NCBI GenBank assembly: GCA_964586155.1
Contig: CAZPHC010000019.1
Location: 50,735 to 114,734 of the forward strand
From: SXNM01 sp964586155
GTDB lineage: Bacteria > Myxococcota_A > UBA9042
Direction of reading: 5' to 3'
DNA length: 64,000 nt
A program made the translations under genes and the position numbers. The notes below the pieces were generated by a model, which searched no databases, was not told the origin of the DNA, and saw only the letters and a program-made list of their open reading frames with translations. This document shows, piece after piece, positions 58,894 through 64,000 of this stretch (its first letter is position 1; each line of letters begins with the position of its first letter).

Positions 58894-60316
58894 CGTCGTG
58901 GGTCGAGCGACAGCGATCCTTCGCGGTCGCCGGGACCTCTGGTCGCGGCCGGGCGCGGCGCTGCTGACGGCGCTCTGGCTGACCCTGAGCGCCTGCGGCA
59001 GCAGCAGCGGCGGCAGCACCGGGACCTACAACGAGGCCCCGGACGTCAACTACAACTTCGGCCAGGACTCGGCCTCGTCGGGTGATGCGGTCGCCGACAG
59101 CGGCGGCGCGACGCCGACCGACGATGTGGTGGCCGGCGGTGATACCCTCGGCACGGGGGACGGCGAGGCGGACAGCGGGCCGCCCGACGCTGGCGACCTC
59201 GACGCGGACGAGCCCGACGCGGACGGCCCCGACGCCGGCGAGGACACCGACGTCGCCGACACGAGCGCCGACACCGGCCCGAGCTGCGGCGATGGCGCCT
59301 GCAACGGCGAGGAGACGTGCCTGAGCTGTGCGGCCGACTGCGGCGCCTGCCCGGCGTTCTGCGGCGACGGCAGCTGCGGCCAGGGCGAGGACTGCAAGTC
59401 CTGCTCGCAGGACTGCGGCACCTGCCCGGCCAGCTGCGGCAACGGCAAATGCGAGGCGGCGCTCGGCGAGAGCTGCAAGGCCTGCCCGCAGGACTGCGGC
59501 AGCTGCCCGGCGACGTGCGGCAACGGCAAATGCGACGGCGCGTCCGGCGAAAGCTGCCAGGTCTGCCCCGACGACTGCGGCAAATGCCCGGCGCTCTGTG
59601 GGGACGGCGCCTGCAACGGCACCGATACCTGCCAGAACTGCCCGGTCGACTGCGGCGTCTGCCCCGGCGGCTGCGGCGACGGCACCTGCCAAGCGAACGA
59701 GAGCTGCAGCAGCTGCTCGGCCGACTGCGGCCAATGCCCGGGCGTCTGCTCGCCGCTGACCTCGGACGGCTGTGCCCCGGCGCAGCAATGCTACCCGGTC
59801 TCGACGGGCACGCCGCTCTGCGGCACGCCGGGCACCAAGGCCAAGGGCGTCACCTGTAGCGGCGCGACGGATTGCGCCAAGGGCCTGCTCTGTGTCGGCA
59901 AGATCTGCAAGTCGGTCTGCGACGCGACCAAGGCGAATACGAACTTCCTCTGCCAGAGCGGCACCTGCAACGAGCTCAACTGGGGCGACGGCAAGCCGAT
60001 CGGCTACAACCTCGGCGCCTGCTTCGAGAACGCCAACTGCAACCTGGTCACCGACGTCGGCTGCGCCGCGGACCAGACCTGCGACATCCTGCAAGCGGGC
60101 AAGACCTGCCTGGTCGCTGGGGCCAAGAGCCTCGGCCAAGGCTGCACCTCGCTGGACGAGTGCGCCAAGGGCCTGATGTGCATCGGCAATCCGCAGCAGT
60201 GCTTGCAGAAGTGCAACACGTCGACCGGCGGCTGCCCCGGCGGCAAGACCTGCCTGAAGGTCACGATCGACAGCAAGGGCACCGCGGCCCCCGACAACCT
60301 GGGCGTCTGCAACTAG
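58874..60316 (+). CDS. Cys-repeat lipoprotein with six CGDGxC modules
   Basis: The 480-aa product has an Arg-rich N-region, lipobox LTLSAC (Cys near 41) and a 95-residue Asp/Ala/Gly linker. Six tandem units of about 25-27 aa follow, on the pattern CG(D/N)GxC..(E)xCxxCxxDCGxCP (residues 137-297). The rest is a Cys-rich domain with CSGATDCAKGLLC- and CTSLDECAKGLMC-like pairs. The ATG at 58874 overlaps the previous gene by 20 bp and has GGAG in that gene's tail, so it is coupled. Confidence 0.8.
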
Positions 60317-60365
60317 GGATCGTCGGGGTCAGCGCGGACAGACGGCGAGCCGATCGCGTCTCTAG

Positions 60366-60974
60366 CTAGCCCTCGGCGGCGGGCGCTGCGGCGGGCGTGT
60401 GACGGCCGACGACGACCTGGGCCGGGCGGACGACCTTCTCGCCGACGCGGGCACCGGCGCGCAGCTCCTGCAGCACGACGTTGTCCTTCTCGGGCTCGGC
60501 GACGGCGAGGACGCTCAGCGCCTCGTGCCGCTCGGGGTCGAACGACTCGCCCACGGCGTCGAAGCGCTGCAAGCCGAGGTCCGAGAGCGCGGACTCGAAC
60601 TGCGAGCGGATCATCGCGACGCCCTGGATGAACGGCAGCCCGCCCGTGCCGGACGCCTGCAGCGCCTGGTCGAGCGAATCGAGCACGCCGAGCAGGCCAC
60701 CGACCGCAGCGGCTTTGTGGTTCTCGAGCGTGCGGGTGTGCTCGCGCTCCAGCCGGGCGCGGACGGCCTCGAACTCGCGTCGGGCAGCGTCGTAGACCGC
60801 CGCGTAGTGGCGCTGCTTGTCCAGCGCGGTCGCCAGCTCGGCCTCGAGCCCGGCGATGCGCTTGGCAGCTGCGGCGTCGACGACGTTCTCGACGCCACCC
60901 ACGGCGTCGTCCTCGACCTCGACGTCCACGGCGGATTCGTCCGTTTGGGTCTGGTCGGTGGGTTGCTGCGCCAT
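60366..60974 (-). CDS. grpE: GrpE nucleotide exchange factor
   Basis: The 202-aa product has an acidic N-terminus, a long coiled coil (residues 35-100) and the GrpE beta domain with GVAMIRSQFESALSDLGLQRF, and FDPERHEALSVLA. The ATG at 60974, preceded by GGAGG, is preferred over upstream in-frame starts that add Arg-rich residues. It lies downstream of groEL and on the same strand; dnaK and dnaJ are not in the window. GrpE exchanges ADP for ATP on DnaK. Confidence 0.9.
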   Translation of the reverse strand: MAQQPTDQTQTDESAVDVEVEDDAVGGVENVVDAAAAKRIAGLEAELATALDKQRHYAAVYDAARREFEAVRARLEREHTRTLENHKAAAVGGLLGVLDSLDQALQASGTGGLPFIQGVAMIRSQFESALSDLGLQRFDAVGESFDPERHEALSVLAVAEPEKDNVVLQELRAGARVGEKVVRPAQVVVGRHTPAAAPAAEG

Positions 60975-61091
60975 CAGGGCCTCCATCGCTCGCAGGCGCG
61001 CACGCACGGCGCGCAGGGCGGTTCCGATCGCCCGAACGTGGCCAAGCGCGATCACCGGCGAAGTTCGAGCTGTGGGTCGGTCAGAAGGGGC

Positions 61092-61108
61092 GGGGGGGGG
61101 GGGGGGGG
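61092..61108. other. 17-base G homopolymer beside an assembly gap
   Basis: A run of 17 G in the 231-bp region between grpE and groEL, 57 bases before the N block. Such runs are commonly mis-sequenced, so nearby bases are uncertain. Confidence 0.8.
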
Positions 61109-61165
61109 CGCCGCGGCCAGCGGGGGCGGGGAAAGCACCCCCCCAACCACAACGAGACTCAAGCG

Positions 61166-61175
61166 NNNNNNNNNN
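61166..61175. other. Assembly gap (10 N)
   Basis: Ten undetermined bases in the grpE-groEL intergenic region. The true length of the gap is unknown. No reading frame across it is interpreted. Confidence 0.99.
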
Positions 61176-61179
61176 GCGG

Positions 61180-61196
61180 GGGTGCCCTAGGCACCC
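61180..61196 (-). terminator. Hairpin downstream of groEL
   Basis: GGGTGCC-CTA-GGCACCC, a perfect 7-bp stem with a 3-base loop, 9 bases after the groEL stop on the - strand. It ends just before the gap and could terminate groESL before grpE. Confidence 0.5.
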
Positions 61197-61205
61197 ACGA
61201 CCGTC

Positions 61206-62792
<1,587 letters not shown>

Positions 62793-62861
62793 GATCAGGT
62801 CTCCTTGTGGGGCCGGCGCCTCGGGGCGCAGCGGCGCGGGACGTTCGAAACGTGCTCGGGG

Positions 62862-63152
62862 CTACTCGCCCAGGATCGCGAGGAGATCACTCTCCTTGAG
62901 GATCAGGTAGTCCTCGCCCTGGAACGAGATCTCGTTGCCGCCCCATTTGGCCAGCAGGACCTTGTCGCCGGTCTTGACCGCCGGGGCGCGCAGCGAGCCA
63001 TCCTTGAGCACCTTGCCGGGGCCGACGGCCTTGACGTAGCCGTAGACCTGCTTCTCCTGCGCCATGCTCGGCAGGAACAGGCCACCGCGGGTCTGCTCCT
63101 CGGGCTCGGCGCGCTGCACCAGGACGTTGTCGTAAAGCGGCTGGATATGCAT
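62862..63152 (-). CDS. groES: Co-chaperonin GroES
   Basis: The 96-aa product has IQPLYDNVLVQRAEPEEQTR, the mobile loop GGLFLP, and KTGDKVLLAKWGGNEI, with ILKESDLLAILGE at the end; all typical. The ATG at 63152 is preceded by GAGGAG; an upstream in-frame start at 63200 is less likely. No CIRCE-type inverted repeat is visible upstream. Confidence 0.97.
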   Translation of the reverse strand: MHIQPLYDNVLVQRAEPEEQTRGGLFLPSMAQEKQVYGYVKAVGPGKVLKDGSLRAPAVKTGDKVLLAKWGGNEISFQGEDYLILKESDLLAILGE

Positions 63153-63299
63153 CTCTCGTCTCCTCAATCGCGCGCGGCCTCCGCCTGCGCAGTCATCCAT
63201 CTGGTCGCCGTGCCCCTGCGGGCCATCGCTCGGCCGTGAACCTCGCCAACTCGGGCGGTTGGACGTGCCGTCGCGACCCCGGAGGGCCAGGGCGGGCGC

Positions 63300-63327
63300 A
63301 AGGTAGGACGCGCCCCGCCGCGGTCAA
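63300..63327 (-). promoter_or_regulatory. Candidate groESL promoter
   Basis: On the - strand TTGACC (63327-63322), 16 bp, TACCTT (63305-63300), about 150 bp before the groES start. The 295 bases between groES and glyQ hold no other gene. Confidence 0.4.
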
Positions 63328-63371
63328 GGGTGCAGCGGCGACGATGCGACGACGGGCCTCGAGGGGGTGCA

Positions 63372-63400
63372 TGGACGCCCCCCGCACCGTCTGCTAGCTT
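63372..63400 (+). promoter_or_regulatory. Candidate glyQ promoter
   Basis: TGGACG at 63372-63377, 17 bp, TAGCTT at 63395-63400, 48 bp before the glyQ ATG. Same type as the other promoters in this window. Confidence 0.4.
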
Positions 63401-63447
63401 GCCGCCCCCCGCGCCCCCATCGAAGCGCGGCGGCGAACGGAGCCCCG

Positions 63448-64000
<553 letters not shown>

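Noticed and set aside
63153..63447. CIRCE heat-shock operator upstream of groES
   Set aside because: No inverted repeat of the TTAGCACTC type is present.

Overview
The window is very GC-rich, with strongly C/G-biased third codon positions and dense genes on both strands. No rRNA, tRNA or CRISPR array is visible. Several traits point to the Myxococcota/deltaproteobacterial-type lineages: lipoproteins with a long Asp/Thr/Ser-rich linker after the lipobox, giant Cys-rich CDDG/CNG repeat proteins, MopE-like putative metal-binding repeats, an SPOUT methyltransferase gene between trmD and rplS, and an ole-type olefin cluster. The genus cannot be named from sequence alone. A 10-base N gap at 61166-61175, beside a 17-base G run, shows this is a draft assembly.

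Layout. 1-7045 is a housekeeping block: a 5'-truncated Ycf46-like AAA ATPase, then gpsA, rimM, trmD, an SPOUT RNA methyltransferase and rplS on the + strand, yraN/rnhB convergent on the - strand, and ychF. 7046 to about 22197 is an accessory island inserted exactly at the 3' end of ychF. A roughly 145-bp direct repeat starting in the last ychF codons recurs at 19554, and a shorter copy of the ychF tail (ending Arg-Phe-Asn-Val-stop) occurs at 22179. Two 5'-truncated tyrosine-integrase remnants lie inside, so the island is probably two tandem decayed elements.

The first element carries an MBL-fold hydrolase with a small partner gene, a winged-helix-type protein lacking its ATPase, and a type I restriction operon. 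That operon reads HTH regulator, hsdR, Mrr-like nuclease, hsdM, hsdS, unknown 531-aa protein. A PGN_0703-like nuclease follows. The second element carries a ribbon-helix-helix/GNAT toxin-antitoxin pair, another small RHH protein with an overlapping gene, and a small PD-(D/E)XK nuclease. The cargo therefore looks like a mobile defence island.

22227-37729 returns to core-type genes: a BPL_N/GATase-like lipoprotein, a DEAD-box RNA helicase, a membrane protein, a 2206-aa Cys-rich lipoprotein, an SDR, a membrane sulfatase-family protein and a CXXCH lipoprotein whose lipobox lies in a 66-bp tandem duplication. 37948-47430 holds envelope genes (acyltransferase 3, GT-C-type membrane protein) and a complete set of oleABCD homologues. 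In that set oleA-oleB and oleC-oleD are separated by two opposite-strand genes (tcdA and a secreted protein). 47516-60316 has a WGR protein, hflK-hflC and a run of exported proteins, mostly lipoproteins. 60366-63152 is groES-groEL-grpE on the - strand, and glyQ starts at 63448 and runs off the window.

Promoters, where visible, look sigma70-like, with a TTGNCN/TGGACN -35 and a TAGNNT-type -10. Most long antisense reading frames are shadows of the GC-rich codon pattern.
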